DNA from: Enchytraeus crypticus
Lineage: Eukaryota > Annelida > Clitellata > Enchytraeida > Enchytraeidae
Length of the DNA: 64,000 nucleotides
Assembly: GCA_905160935.1 (NCBI GenBank)
Contig: CAJHZI010000424.1
Coordinates: 1,147,001 to 1,211,000, forward strand
Direction of reading: 5' to 3'
Shown here: one piece after another, positions 10,793 to 22,251 of the stretch
How positions within the stretch are numbered: position 1 is the first letter of the stretch
Layout of the letters: each line of letters starts with the position of its first letter
Position numbers and translations under genes: made by a program
Notes under the pieces: model-generated
What the model was told of the DNA's origin: nothing
Database searches by the model: none
What the model saw: only the letters and a program-made list of their open reading frames with translations

Positions 10793-10973
10793 CCTCACAC
10801 TCCAGATGAGACTAATTCCAATGATGAGCTTTCTAATTTCGCTCCAGTCTCTACTGAAGAAATTACTAAATTAATTTTAGACTCTACAGCCAAACATTGT
10901 TACTTAGGCCCTATCCCAACCTCTCTTCTAAAGACGTGTATTCTTATACTTTCCCTGTATTGACAATGATTGT

Positions 10974-10976
<3 letters not shown>

Positions 10977-11039
<63 letters not shown>

Positions 11040-11040
11040 G
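10977..11040. repeat. (CT)n microsatellite inside L2 coding sequence
   Basis: (CT)n tract whose flanks are contiguous L2 RT coding sequence, so the array looks like an expansion of an ancestral short CTCTCT encoding Leu-Ser. Confidence 0.85.
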
Positions 11041-11190
11041 TACTGGCATATTTCCGGGGACTTTAAAACTTGCAGTTATTACTCCATTGATTATAAAACT
11101 CACACTGGATTTAACATTGCGACTACGGATGAATCATTTTCGAATTACATACCTATATCATGGTATTATTATATTATATTAAGTTGACTT

Positions 11191-11770
11191 TATTACGCAA
11201 CTAAAACAGGAATGAACAGACTGATCTGCATGGATATGTTTATGAAACCTTCTAATACTCAGTCAAATTTACGGTTTCGTGAAAAATAGACTATTGAATG
11301 CTACTATTAGTAAATTAGAAATGATAATCAATAGCTCTATTATTTATTGAAGCAATTAAGAGCCACTTAGGTCTAAAGAATAGCACGCATTGGTTTCTAT
11401 CATGAACGCGTCTGACATTAATCTGCATTCTTAATTCTAATTGTATTGCTTTATTTTATATTAGTGAGGTTCCAATTAACTTTGTCGATATCAAGAAATG
11501 ACATTCAGAGGTAAAATCCCCTGAAGAATATGAATGAGTGTAAATTCTAAGATGAGAAAAGACCACTTCTTAATATCGTTCTAGGCCTATTACTTTTAGT
11601 TTTAAAACACTATAGTATTATGGTTGGTACATATTTGTTTCTTTCTTATAGTTACCCACATGACATATCACATGTGCTATATAGTTTCTATTCTTGATTT
11701 CTGTATTTGTAATTTTCTTTATTTCCTCCATTCCTCTCCAAGCTTATTAATGATCGTTGCCTTTTGTTAA
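11191..11770. other. No feature seen
   Basis: About 580 bp of AT-rich sequence after the L2 fragment. Nothing recognisable. Confidence 0.5.
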
Positions 11771-11773
11771 CGT

Positions 11774-12590
11774 AGGGGAGAGCGAGGGGAAAGTTGATGA
11801 GAAGGTAGGTTGATACAAGTGGAGTAAAAATACAAGTTTTAATTTCTTTCCAATAGGAGGCCGTCTACGTGTAGTCCCAGTAGTGCTACTTGTTCACACA
11901 TTTCCGTCAGAAAATGATATAAGAGGTTTAGCTAATAATAGAAAATATTGTTTTTATTCATACATCTAAAATAATCAGGGATGTTTTCATAAGCTTGTAT
12001 CATCAATACGTTAAGCAAAATTATTACTATTTTTATATTAAAGTAAGCCTAGTTATAAAGTGTATGTACTATGATGTTGCCGTTAATCTACTAATAAACG
12101 CCAATTTGCTATTAAATTTTTTGTCACACGAGTGTGGATGGGGCTAGTTGATACATCGTGCGTGGGGCTAGTTGATGCATGTATCAACATGCCACTTTTT
12201 TGTAGAAAAAAAAGAAAAAAGTGGATAAAGTTATTGAGTGTTAAATGTGAACACATTACGCTTGCACAAATAAAAATCAGCACTTCATTTGTCCAAATTG
12301 AAACTTTTTTGATGATATATAGATATAGAATTTTAAAAAAAATCACGATAACAAATTCTTTTGTGGTAACACTTAGACATACGGTATAAGAAAAGAACCA
12401 TACATTTTAGCAGTTTTCTCTAACTACTGACTTTTCAGAATAGTATACATTATATAGTATAGTATACATTTTATAGTTTTAGGTATCACTATCTTGCGAC
12501 AATTCAATCAACTACTGGTGTGCGTATCAACCTGCCCCTCGTCAGTATCAACTATGATACTATGATAACTATGATAAATACCCCACTATG
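11774..12590. mobile_element. Possible non-autonomous element with weak inverted ends
   Basis: The left end (TAGGGGAGAGCGAGGGGAAA then GGTTGATAC) and the right end (GTATCAACCTGCCCCTCGTC, then ACCCCACTA) are imperfect inverted complements about 0.8 kb apart. GGGGCTAGTTGAT is repeated inside at 12,138 and 12,164. No transposase is visible. The family is unknown and the boundaries approximate. Confidence 0.35.
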
Positions 12591-13120
12591 GGGCAGGATG
12601 ATACAATTTGGGTTATAGTATTTGAAGTCAATTTACTGCTAGTTGTTTATTTGTATCAGAACGGTTATGCATTGAGTGTATCACCGAAATATGTTTCTAA
12701 AATAATGTATACATTGATTGTTCATGACCTGATATATTATTGTAATATTAGCAAAAAGTTAAAATTGTGGAAAATCAAGAACGTACAATCGGGTCAAAAA
12801 TTGTTAATTTCTTTGGTGGTCGCTTTTTGCTACCTCGATATGTCGATTTCATTTCACTTTCCGATCGTCAATCTCAAAAATAATTTTTGGTCTTTGGGAT
12901 ACCGGTTAAGCAATAAATAATTACATAAAAGTAATTGTCTTTCATCAACATACAATAATCTTAGCATGTTTTACAACTCTTAATTTCATAAAATCATGCG
13001 AAGTGCATACTCAAATTCCAATTATCCTGCATTCATAGCTAGTTAATAATTCTCTGATGAAATTAGTCCGTCCGTGAAGGGTTTTGATGCTGCTTTGAAA
13101 ACAGTTTTTCAAAGCATTTA
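12591..13120. other. No feature seen
   Basis: AT-rich sequence. A 110-codon open frame at 12,588-12,920 has no recognisable domain and I do not support it as a gene. Confidence 0.5.
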
Positions 13121-13128
13121 CGAAGTCC

Positions 13129-13185
13129 CATATATATATATATATATATACAGTATATGTATATACTTATATATATATATATTTG

Positions 13186-13244
<59 letters not shown>

Positions 13245-13269
13245 TATACTGTATATATATTTATATTGT

Positions 13270-13302
<33 letters not shown>

Positions 13303-13346
13303 CATATATACATATATACATATATATATATATACATGTATAATTG

Positions 13347-13387
<41 letters not shown>

Positions 13388-13430
13388 TATATTAAAAAAA
13401 AATATATATATGTATCTATATCTATATGTA

Positions 13431-13487
<57 letters not shown>

Positions 13488-13511
13488 TAGATAGATAGAT
13501 AGATAGATAGA
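13129..13511. repeat. Compound (TA)n/(CA)n/(GATA)n microsatellite
   Basis: Long compound array: (TA)n with interspersed TATG/TATT, a (CA)n block at about 13,269-13,293, more (TA)n, and a terminal (GATA)n-like block at about 13,484-13,511. Open frames across it are Tyr/Ile low complexity only. Confidence 0.95.
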
Positions 13512-13931
13512 TGGTGTTGTGAAGTTACAAAGTAAAAATACTTCGTTAAAAGTATAAAGTACTCAAGCGATTATTTTACTTGTAATGAAATACTACTTTT
13601 GTCTGAATGCTTTTTATTTGTAACGAGATAATTTTTGTAGTACTTTCTACTTTTATCTTTAGCCGCTGAAGTGAAAAAGTCGCATAATTTGTTGATAACT
13701 GCATGAATAACTATAGCCAAATATTTTACTAACTAGTACAATTTTAATACTAGAACATTAAGAATTAAAGTAACATAAATTCAACCGACATCATATCTGT
13801 AGTTTAACTAGCGCCAGTGACTGAGCTTAATCAGGTAAATGACATAAATAAAAGCCTTTGATCTTCAGGGTAAATGACACACCGGTAGGCCAACAGGTCT
13901 TTGTTGACTACATGTAGTTACGGTTCTGGAT

Positions 13932-14190
13932 AGGGATATGGCGCAACGGTTAGAGTGTTCGCCTCGATTTTAAGTGGCCTGGGTTCAAAGCCGGGGTCAG
14001 TCAAGAAGTGATGGATATCCTATTGGGCCCTTGGAATGTTAATCTTGCATCGGAGCTTGCTGCCGATTGGCGATATCAATTTTAAAGATATGATTAAAAA
14101 TGAAAACTATTCAAAATAACCAGCCAGGAACCTGTAAAGCGGTCACGAAGACCGGACACCGGCTATGACACCGCTATGAAAATTCTCGGA
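13932..14190 (+). mobile_element. tRNA-derived SINE
   Basis: The head resembles a tRNA with an A box (TGGCGCAACGGTTAGAG) and a B box (GGGTTCAAAGCC) about 40 nt apart, the internal Pol III promoter of tRNA-type SINEs. A body without coding capacity follows, with an inverted GGTCACGAAGACCGG-type segment near 14,140. The acceptor stem does not pair, so this is not a functional tRNA gene. Confidence 0.65.
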
Positions 14191-14600
14191 GGTTACTATT
14201 TATTATTAATATCTCGTAAATTTGGAATTGTGATTTAGCTCAATATTAAAATTTGTGATTGCTCAGATGATAACATCTATAGTGTTTTATGTAGTTCTAT
14301 GAATGATTGTGGAAAATAGGCCTATACCTGTGAATCCTGTAGTCTACTTTCTCCGAAATTGTTAGACGATGTAAAATCTTATAGTTAAACGTAAACAATT
14401 TGCAAATATCATCTGGAAAATTTTCTAAAATAGAAATTCTGTATTATAATAAATTTTGTAAAATTTATATTTAATATGAAGTATATATAAAATTTAATTC
14501 ATATTCTACATATAGAATATGAATTTCTAAAAATATAATTTTTGTATCAAACTTAATGAAAGTCTTCCAATTATATATTCCTGAAACAATCCTAATAGGC
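14191..14600. other. No feature seen
   Basis: AT-rich stretch without recognisable content. Confidence 0.5.
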
Positions 14601-14641
14601 ATCTCTCTCTCTCTCTCTCTCTCACTCTCTTTATCTCTCTT
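14601..14641. repeat. (CT)n microsatellite
   Basis: Short (CT)n tract just upstream of the RTE-A element. Confidence 0.85.
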
Positions 14642-14699
14642 TGTAATTTATCACACGCAAGACATTATCGCTATCCGTTTTTCCCGTGTAAATTCCCCA

Positions 14700-17222
14700 T
14701 GTTGCGTCAGGGTCGTTTGAAGAATTTGTCGAGCCGGTGACTGCACGTGTCGTAGAAGGCGACTAACGCACCAAGATCCATACCAACGTCAGAAAGGGCA
14801 TTCTGTTGGAGAGCGCCTAGGCTCCAGTAATTGCCAGAAAACTTAAACGAATGAATAAATTTCCAAAGTATCAGTGCACGGCGTACTGAGTCCCGGACCA
14901 CAAGGTTAGGGGATTCGCGCCCGGTAGGGTGGGGAAGACCTGAAGGGCACCCAGATCGACATTATGCGAAATCCCTCGTCAGGCAAAATATCAGGTTCGC
15001 AGCACTAAATGTAGGATCAATGACGGGAAAGGGTAGAGAAGTTGCGGCCACGTTGAAGAGGAGAAGGATGGATGTGTGCAGTGTACAGGAGACCAGGTGG
15101 AAAGAGGCTAGTTTAATGCTTATAGGTGACGGATATAAGCTGTGTTATGTAGGAGAAAGTAGCGGTAGGAAAGGAGTTGGACTAATACTGAATGAGGGGA
15201 TGTCGATGGGGGTGGTTGAGGTTAAAAGGAAAAGCAGTAGGTTGATGTTAATAAAACTGGTGTTTGAGGGTGAGAGATTAAATGTGTTAAGTGTTTATGC
15301 TCCCCAAGTTGATTGTGTGTGGAGGGGAAGAGAAACAAAGGTTTTGGGAGGAGCTTGACGAATTATTGAGTGAGTGTGGTGTGGAGGAACAGAAGAATTA
15401 AGAGAGAACTATAAGGAGTTGAAGAAGAAGGCAAAGAGAGTGGTGGCAGTGTTAAGGGCCAGAAAATATGATGATTTTTATCATAGATTAGATAGCAAAG
15501 CTGGCGAAAAGGATATTTATCAAGTAGCTAGGCAAAGGGAGAAGCAAAGACGGGATGTGGGCAGTGTGAAATGTATAAAGGGAAATAATGGGAAAGTATT
15601 AACAGAAGATAGAGAGATTGTTGAACGTTGGGAGAGCATTTTTGTGATTTGCTAAATGAGGTGGTTAGTGAAGACCTTGAAAATGATATAGTAGCGAAGG
15701 ATTTTAGGATTTGGAAGTACAGAATGTTACAGTTGAAGAGGTTGAGAGGGCATTAAAGAAAATGCATAAAGGTAAAGCTGTGGGGTTGGATGGAATTCCG
15801 GTGGAAGTGTATACGATTGTAGGTTTGGGAGCGGTGGAGTTGTTGAGGTGCTTGTTTGACAGGATGTTATAGGGATACAGGATGCCAGAAGAGTGGAGGT
15901 TGAGTTGTTTAGTGCCGGTATTTAAGGGTCAAGGGGGCATCCAAGAATGTAAGAATTATAGAGGTATTAAGCTGTTGAGCCATACTATGAAGCTATGGGA
16001 GAGAGTAGAGTAGAGTAGGTTGAGAGGTTCAACAATCACTAAGGGCAACTAGTTTGGGTTTATGCCTGGAAGGTCGCCAACAGAGCCGATCCTTAAGTTG
16101 AGGCAATTGATGGAGAAGAAAAGGAGTGAAAGGAAGAACATACAGATGGTATTTGTGGATCTAGAAAAGGCAAATGATAGGGTTCAGAGAGAACTGGTGT
16201 GGGAAGGTTTGAAGAAGTGGAAAGTGAACAGGAGGTATGTTGAGTTAATCAAAGATATGTACAGCAGGGTGAAGACTAGTGTGAGAGTGGACAATCTGAG
16301 AGGTTTGATGTGAAGATCGGGGTACATCAAGGATCAGCCCTAAGTCCATACTTGTTTATATTGATTATGGACGAGTTGCTTCAGGGAATTATTAAGGAGG
16401 CCCATGGTGCATGCTATTTGCAGATGATCTGGTGATAGTCGGAGAAACTGTGGAGAAAGTAAGCGAGATGTTGGAAAACGCGAGAGAGGCAATGGAAAGT
16501 AAAGGGCTGAGGATGAATAAGGAAAAAACGGAGCATTTAGAGAGTAGATGGAAGGGTGAGATGATAAACGGAGATAATAAGTCAGGGTGTGGAGCTAAAG
16601 ACGGTAACAGATTTTAAGTATTTGGGATCTGTAATTGAGTATGATGGGGAGTTGGAAAAGGAGGTTACTAGTAGGATTCACTCTGGATGGGCAAAGTGGA
16701 GGGCTGCTAGTGGAGTGTTGTGTGGTAGGAGAATCCCACTAAGACAGAAAGTCAAATTTTATAGTTCTGTGGTAAGGCCAGTAATGACGTATGGTTCGGA
16801 ATGGTGGGCACTAAAAAGGGAACATTTGCAGTGTTTGCATGTGGCAGAAATGAGAATGTTGCGTCTTATGTGTGGAAGAACTAGGAAGGACAAAATGGTA
16901 AATGAATATGTGAGGATGAATTTGAATGTTGATGGATTAGGGGATAGGTTGGCTCAGTCGAAGTTGAGATGGTATTGGCATATTGTGAGAAAGGCAGACG
17001 AGGATGTAGTAAAGAGATTTTGGAGGGAAGAACTGGATGTTAAGCTTGAGAGATATAGACCACAATTGACTTGAGATGCGGTAATTAAGATGGACATGAA
17101 AAATAGGGGATTGACTGATGATATGGTGTAGGACAGGGAGGACTGGAGAAAGTCTATTGGTATCCCGACCCTGGTTAAACTGGGATTTTAGGGAAGATAA
17201 TGATGATGCTGATGATGATGAA
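14700..17222 (+). mobile_element. RTE-A LINE copy 1, near full span, decayed
   Basis: RTE-clade non-LTR retrotransposon. A 5' region (14,700-15,010) is shared with copies at 52,785 and 55,555. The endonuclease N-terminus (15,020-15,358: MTGKGREV, VCSVQETRWK, VGLILNEGM) breaks off mid-domain through a deletion. A linker (15,374-15,655) follows. RT pieces show FVDLEKANDRVQRELVW (Y-to-N in the usual KAYDRV), then LFADDLVIVGE at about 16,411 and FKYLGSVIEYDGELEKEV. The C-terminal region (16,589-17,074) shows YGSEWWALKREHL, MRMLRLMCGRTRKDKM and LRWYWHIVRKAD. The 3' end is a (GAT)n tail, typical of RTE. Several stops and frameshifts (for example around 16,010-16,020) make it inactive. Confidence 0.9.
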
Positions 17223-17840
17223 GACATTATCGCTCTATAGATCGAGATGCATCGTGCCTGTGTGTCTGTCTATACACATACAGAGTCGGTTTTAGGTATT
17301 TAGGATTCTAGTTTTTTCACAGCTCTTACGTGTTCGTACAACCCCTGAAATCCTAAACAGAAATATTGCTTGTAATATTGCACCTGGGACTTAACTAATA
17401 ATTTACATCATTTAAAAGATCATTGTAAAATTTTCACATTTTCTTATATAATAATTATCAAAACCTGGAAGTTATTAAAATTTAGATATATTGCCTATTG
17501 AAGCAAAACCATGGTGCACAGATAGTTAAAAATCTAATTTTTAATGAGCCAGTTTTGTTCAGTATTTTTATAAGGATACCGACAGAATAACTACATGTAC
17601 TTTTGTGCAGTTCAACGAAACAAACTCAATAAATGAAAATGTATGACTTGATTTTTGTCGACTTCCCGTTTTCTTCAATATTCAACAAAATTCGTAATTT
17701 TAAAAAGCCTTTGATATATTCATCTTGATATGATGGTTTTTCTCCTGTTAACATTTGAAGTAAAGCAGATCGTTTCTTTTTGCAAAATGTAGGACTACTG
17801 AACGATATCTCAAATCGTTGAAAATAAGAATTTAATATCA
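17223..17840. other. No feature seen
   Basis: AT-rich sequence between two LINE fragments. Confidence 0.5.
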
Positions 17841-18260
17841 ATAAATGTCAGGCCCTTTGCTGACATTGACGCGTCTCTTATAGACCACCTATATTCTCTT
17901 AATGGGGAGAGTTTTGTGAGAGTAAATGAGCGTCTAGGTCTAGGAGATCTATTTTCATCTAACTTATCTCTCTCCAATGATGAGAAAAAAATCTGTAATA
18001 GAGCTACAGACAAAAATCATTTCATCATCCTAGTATTGTTTTATATCTAGAATAGAATCGTACTGTTTTAAGCTTTTACTATGCACAAGAGACCCAATCT
18101 AGGGTAATTAATTTTCGATCATTTGGAATCCTTACAAAGCTGGGAATCGATCTCATAGAGCAAGTTGTAAAGCTTTCACCAAACGATTTTATGGTTTAAA
18201 AGATCTTTCACACCCTCAGAGGCTTAATGTTCTTAGCGCGGAAACTGTGGAACATCTGTG
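17841..18260 (+). mobile_element. Jockey/CR1-type LINE, C-terminal fragment
   Basis: Degenerate plus-strand stretch ending with VWNPYKAGNRSH, KAFTKRFYGLKDLSHPQRL and NVLSAETVEH. It matches the conserved block after the RT domain in Jockey/CR1 elements (WNPY...RRFTKRL.GL..L.Y..RL..L....L). Upstream frames are broken. Confidence 0.65.
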
Positions 18261-19840
18261 ACTTTATATTGAATTATTGTTTTTATAACAGATATTAATA
18301 ATCTGTGTTTTTATATAACTATTATTATAATATTTGTCTTTAATATTAAGGTAACGCTGTATTTAATCTACCAGTTAATTCAATACAAACGCTAACTTCT
18401 TTAATTCATATTTTCTAATTAATTTAATAATATATATCGAACACAGAAATGACAAATACAAAAATACGATAATAGTACAAAGTCCGAAAACAATATCAAG
18501 TCGCTCTGGTCTCTACTCATCCAACCCTACCAAGTACTCTACATTGAACAAGTGTAGGCCGCTGAGAAACAATTATCTAGAGACCAGTGCAAATTAACAT
18601 TAATTTAAGGATTTAGGTAATAAAAAGATTAAACCTTCAAGTAGACCTTAACAAGGAACTACGCTGCCCTCAACAGCTGATTACAAATTACTATATAGCC
18701 TGCACTAGCCCATTGAAAACCACTGTTCGTAGGAATATTAATATTTCAACATTCAGGCACTCTAAAAACCTCTACAAAATCACGATCAAAAGTATTCAAC
18801 TTATCTTCCAGTTTCACATTGGATATCTCGGAGATCACAGAAGGCTCTGATGCTTCATCATCCCTCTAATCGACATATAAAGCTATTTAAATCTCCTAAA
18901 AACACGTGCTTCTCCTGCACACAACAAGTCACCACGTCATCAACAATAAGAACGTTTCACCGGAAGTGAAGTTAACACGTCATTAAAGAAATTGCGTAAA
19001 CAAGATATTTGTCATCATCTTAAACTTAGAGAAACAACAACAATAGTGAAAATATTGCACCATAATATTACTGCATTCTATAATAATTGCACTCTAACAC
19101 AGAATATTAAAAAACGTTGTTGAACTTCCAGCCTCTGAATTCATTATGATTAAATATTGAGTGACTCGCAGAACTAATAACAATGCTTATCTTCACGTGG
19201 CTCCCATTCTTAACAACAGGGAGAGGTGTATATTTCACAACAGCTCTATTAGTGTATTGAAAATATTGCCAAAATTCAGAGTTAGTTGATTCTACTTTGA
19301 TTGATCTGTGCATTCTGAACTAACTGTAATTAAAATTTAGGGAATTTCTAAGAATTTGTGTACCAAGTAGTCCTATTAGGTTCCGTATATGATAGTTTAT
19401 ACTGTCGCATTTTATTAAGATTGGTTTAACAATAATACGTTTATTCCAATTTCTAACATATAATAGATACTTAAATAGTTTGACACTAGAAGTATTAGAA
19501 GCTTTGCTAATTTATCGAAATTACTGAACATGTAAAGTGTCAGGTTAGCGGGCAATTATTTATGTTTCTCACGTAGGCGGCGGCCTATGTCTATTTGAGT
19601 TAAATATCTGTTCAACTCGTTTCAACTTGTTAGTTCTCTAGGATGTTAAAATTCTTAAATAAAATAACTTAAATAAATAAGCTATTTGATTTAATCTCAG
19701 TTTTGTCTCTTGAAGTCTATTGAGTTTCAAGCAAATTACTTATTTGATATTGTAGCTGCTGATCATTAGTCGAATGACTTAACTAGACAACACTGTCTCA
19801 TCCCGATCGAAGGGGAGCATTAGTCGATAAACGACGAGCC
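18261..19840. other. No gene seen
   Basis: About 1.6 kb of AT-rich non-coding sequence. No repeat family, RNA gene or coding pattern could be recognised by eye. Confidence 0.5.
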
Positions 19841-19849
19841 TCAGTTATT

Positions 19850-20371
19850 AGACATCGAGACCGAGTCAACCGACGTGGAGACCGAGTCAATTGACATAGG
19901 GACCGAGTCAGCAGCTATCGAGACCTGGTCATCATCTACTATGACCGAGTCATCAAGTGTCGATACTGAGTCATGTTGTCGAGACCGAGTCATCTGGTGT
20001 GAAGACGAGTCAACAAAAGTCGAACCCAAGTCATAAGTTATTGATACTTAATCATCCGGTACTGAGAACGAGGTATCAGGTTGTCGAGAGCGAGTCATCA
20101 GACGATGAGACTGAGGCATTAGCTATCGAGTCCCATTCATGGTTGCGCGACCGTCATGGTTTCATGGTCATGTAGTCAAGGTGTCGAGACTGAGTCATCT
20201 GATATCGAGACCGAGTCATCAGATATCGAAACTGAGTCATCAGGTATCAAGACCGAGACTGAGTCATGATCTATCTAGACCGAGACATATTGTATCGAAA
20301 CTGAGTCTTCGAGCGTTGAGACCGAGTCATCGGGCGCTGAGACCGAGTCATCAGGCGTTGATACTGAGTAT
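19850..20371. repeat. 24-bp minisatellite (GAGACCGAGTCATC unit)
   Basis: About 20 or more degenerate copies of a roughly 24-bp unit containing GAGACCGAGTCATCAG plus a variable 8-10 nt. In one plus-strand frame the unit reads Glu-Thr-Glu-Ser-Ser-Gly-Ile/Val-Glu, but indels and stops break any long frame. It may be a decayed acidic Ser/Thr-rich protein repeat or a plain minisatellite. Confidence 0.85.
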
Positions 20372-20689
20372 ATGGTTCATATTATTGGAATATGCTATAT
20401 TATGTCATCAAAGTACTGCCGACCTAATCTCGCTTTAAGAAGAAACTTCGTCACTCAATAATAAATGAATGAAATGACAAATAATTAAACATTTCATCGT
20501 GAGAAATTTCTTTCATAAATATAGGTCCATAGTCAAATATATTTTATTTGACTATAATATAGGCTAAACGTACCATATTAACTTTAATTATTGATTTAAT
20601 GGTTATAATGCCATTCAATTACACTGCTATCATAGACACTACTCGACAAGAGTTGATCAATTAGTAATGAGAAAAGCAGACAAAACCAA

Positions 20690-21010
20690 AAATACGAATA
20701 AAAATTGTTGAAATGTAAGTCAAAACAATCTCCTCGAAGCTGAATACATTTTTCCCAGCGAAGCTCACGGGGGTTCTACAGCGTTCAGGAAGAATGAATC
20801 ATGAAGCCCCTCAACAAGTCATCTATGGCATGTATGACTTTTTCGTCGCCCTCATATTTTCTGTCAACTAAGTGATTCTTTTAGAAATAGAAGCAGATGG
20901 AAGTCAGATGGGACAAATCTAGCAAATATAAGTGGCCGTTGTTGCAGCGATACGAAGCCGCACTAATCAATGGCAGCCTTTGAAACAGCGGAGGTGTGAG
21001 CAGGACAGAG
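20690..21010 (-). mobile_element. mariner-type transposase fragment
   Basis: The minus strand reads LAPSDFHL-like residues, then LFLKESLS, KYEGDEKVIHAIDDLL and, near the C-terminus, ELRWEKCIQLRGDCF. These match the end of mariner (DD34D) transposases (APSDFHLF...L......F.....V........RW.KCI...GDY). Frame breaks between the pieces and no intact termini identified. A decayed copy. Confidence 0.65.
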
Positions 21011-21242
21011 AACTCAGCTTATATTCAAAAATAAATACTCAAATGTGAATTAAAACACACTAGACGTCAAATATCTTATAAAAATTATCTAGTGGATCAA
21101 TGACTACCCATCCGGACAATGTACGAGCAATGTTATGAAGAAGCAGAACATCTTGACGCACATTTTCATTTCCCTTTTCCTTGATAACTGCACGATGTTT
21201 ATTATAAACTCTGTATAGTAGATACGTGTTATTGAATGTCTC

Positions 21243-21345
21243 AATAGCGCAATGGATAACATCATGAACTTTTAAATGACAGATCCTGAGGTGAATTGAA
21301 CCCCCGTGGGTTCGAGTCCCAGCCACGCTGATCTGAGAATAAAAT
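21243..21345 (+). mobile_element. tRNA-Arg-like SINE head or tRNA pseudogene
   Basis: Starts TAGCGCAATGGATAAC (an A box as in arginine tRNAs) and ends CGTGGGTTCGAGTCCCAGCC (a near-perfect B box and T arm). The anticodon arm is disrupted by extra sequence and the acceptor strands do not pair. It is therefore a tRNA-derived repeat rather than a working tRNA. Confidence 0.6.
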
Positions 21346-21714
21346 CTCGGACATTCACTGGAATGATTAAACGGAAATGGACAAAACTGCCTAACAGATT
21401 GAACTTGTGGTGTTAAGAAGTGATAGATAGCGACATAGTTGATCATTTCACTATAATGCGTGTTTACGTGTTACTGTCTTTCCTTGCTCTAAGTAGTGAA
21501 ACCACAAGAATATCTTCGCTGTCGCAAAATTCGGATGCCATAGCTTTATCCGCTGACGCACTCTTGCTGTATTTGATTATGTGACGTGTGACGTGTTTTC
21601 ACTCCTTACACTGCCGTTTTGTCTACGAATCAAAATGCCATGGTAACGTATCTGGCCTCTGACTCATTTTCATTCAATTCTGCCATCTATGACCTCTAGT
21701 AGCAGATTATTCGG

Positions 21715-21960
21715 TTAGAATGTGTCCTATTCAACTATCCTTCATATTTCTTAATGCATCCATCAACCTTCTACATGTAAATGCACTATCTTTCTTCAGA
21801 ACTTCCTTATTTGTAAGATTTTGAGTCCAACAAATCTTTTCCATTAATCTCCGTATCCACACTTCCACTGCCTCTTGATTCCTGATATCTTTCTTCCATA
21901 AGGTCCATATTTCACTTTCATATAATATCGTGGAATGCACATGTTCCAAGGCTTTTCACT
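21715..21960 (-). mobile_element. RTE-B fragment
   Basis: Minus strand reads LYESEIWTLWKKDIRNQEAVE and MEKICWTQNLTNKEVL, the C-terminal block of RTE-B (WTLRKEDIRKLEA...WRRMEKISWT). Short and broken. Confidence 0.75.
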
Positions 21961-21979
21961 GTCTTTATTCCTGGCAAGG

Positions 21980-22110
21980 ATTACGCTAATATATGCATGC
22001 GATACATGGATCTTAAGGAAGGAAGGTGTCAGAAAACTAGGGGCATTTGAAATGTGAATATGAAAAAAACTGGACAGGATTAGCTGTCCTCAAAGGGAAA
22101 TAAGCTAGTC
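21980..22110 (+). mobile_element. RTE-B fragment, opposite orientation
   Basis: Plus strand reads DTWILRKEGVRKLGAFEM-like residues followed by a block corresponding to ISWPQRE. It abuts the previous fragment head to head, suggesting two separate insertions or a rearranged copy. Confidence 0.65.
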
Positions 22111-22251
22111 AGCAAAAATTATTATTTTGCGGAGGAAAACCGTTCCTGGTGTGTTTCTGCCTACTTATTGATCAATCCTCGTATATGTTGTTTCAGTTTC
22201 ACTACACTATAGCATAGCGAAACGTAAGATATTTAGAGTACTTTAGCAGAC

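Larger units (their letters stand above)
10118..11190 (+). mobile_element. L2-type LINE, linker and N-terminal RT, interrupted
   Basis: Plus-strand L2 fragment with YFTDEISDLRISFTPAPN, then, beyond an insertion, DETNSNDELSNFAPVSTEEI, KLILDSTAKHC, PIPTSLL and GTLKLAVITPLI, the usual N-terminal RT region of L2 elements. It is split twice: by the 373-bp SINE-like insertion at 10,420-10,792, and by a (TC)n expansion at 10,977-11,040 inside what would be the NLSLSTGIFPG segment. Frames shift at both ends. Confidence 0.8.

Noticed and set aside
12588-12920. 110-codon open frame as a gene
   Set aside because: No domain, AT-driven composition, no splice or promoter support.
13074-13486. Open frames rich in Tyr and Ile
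   Set aside because: Translation of (TA)n/(CA)n arrays; the same applies to frames at 28,414-28,815, 37,800-38,264, 49,509-49,709, 51,688-51,960 and 52,559-52,810.
19850-20371. CRISPR-like regular repeat
   Set aside because: 24-bp units are adjacent with degenerate copies and no unique spacers; eukaryotic minisatellite.
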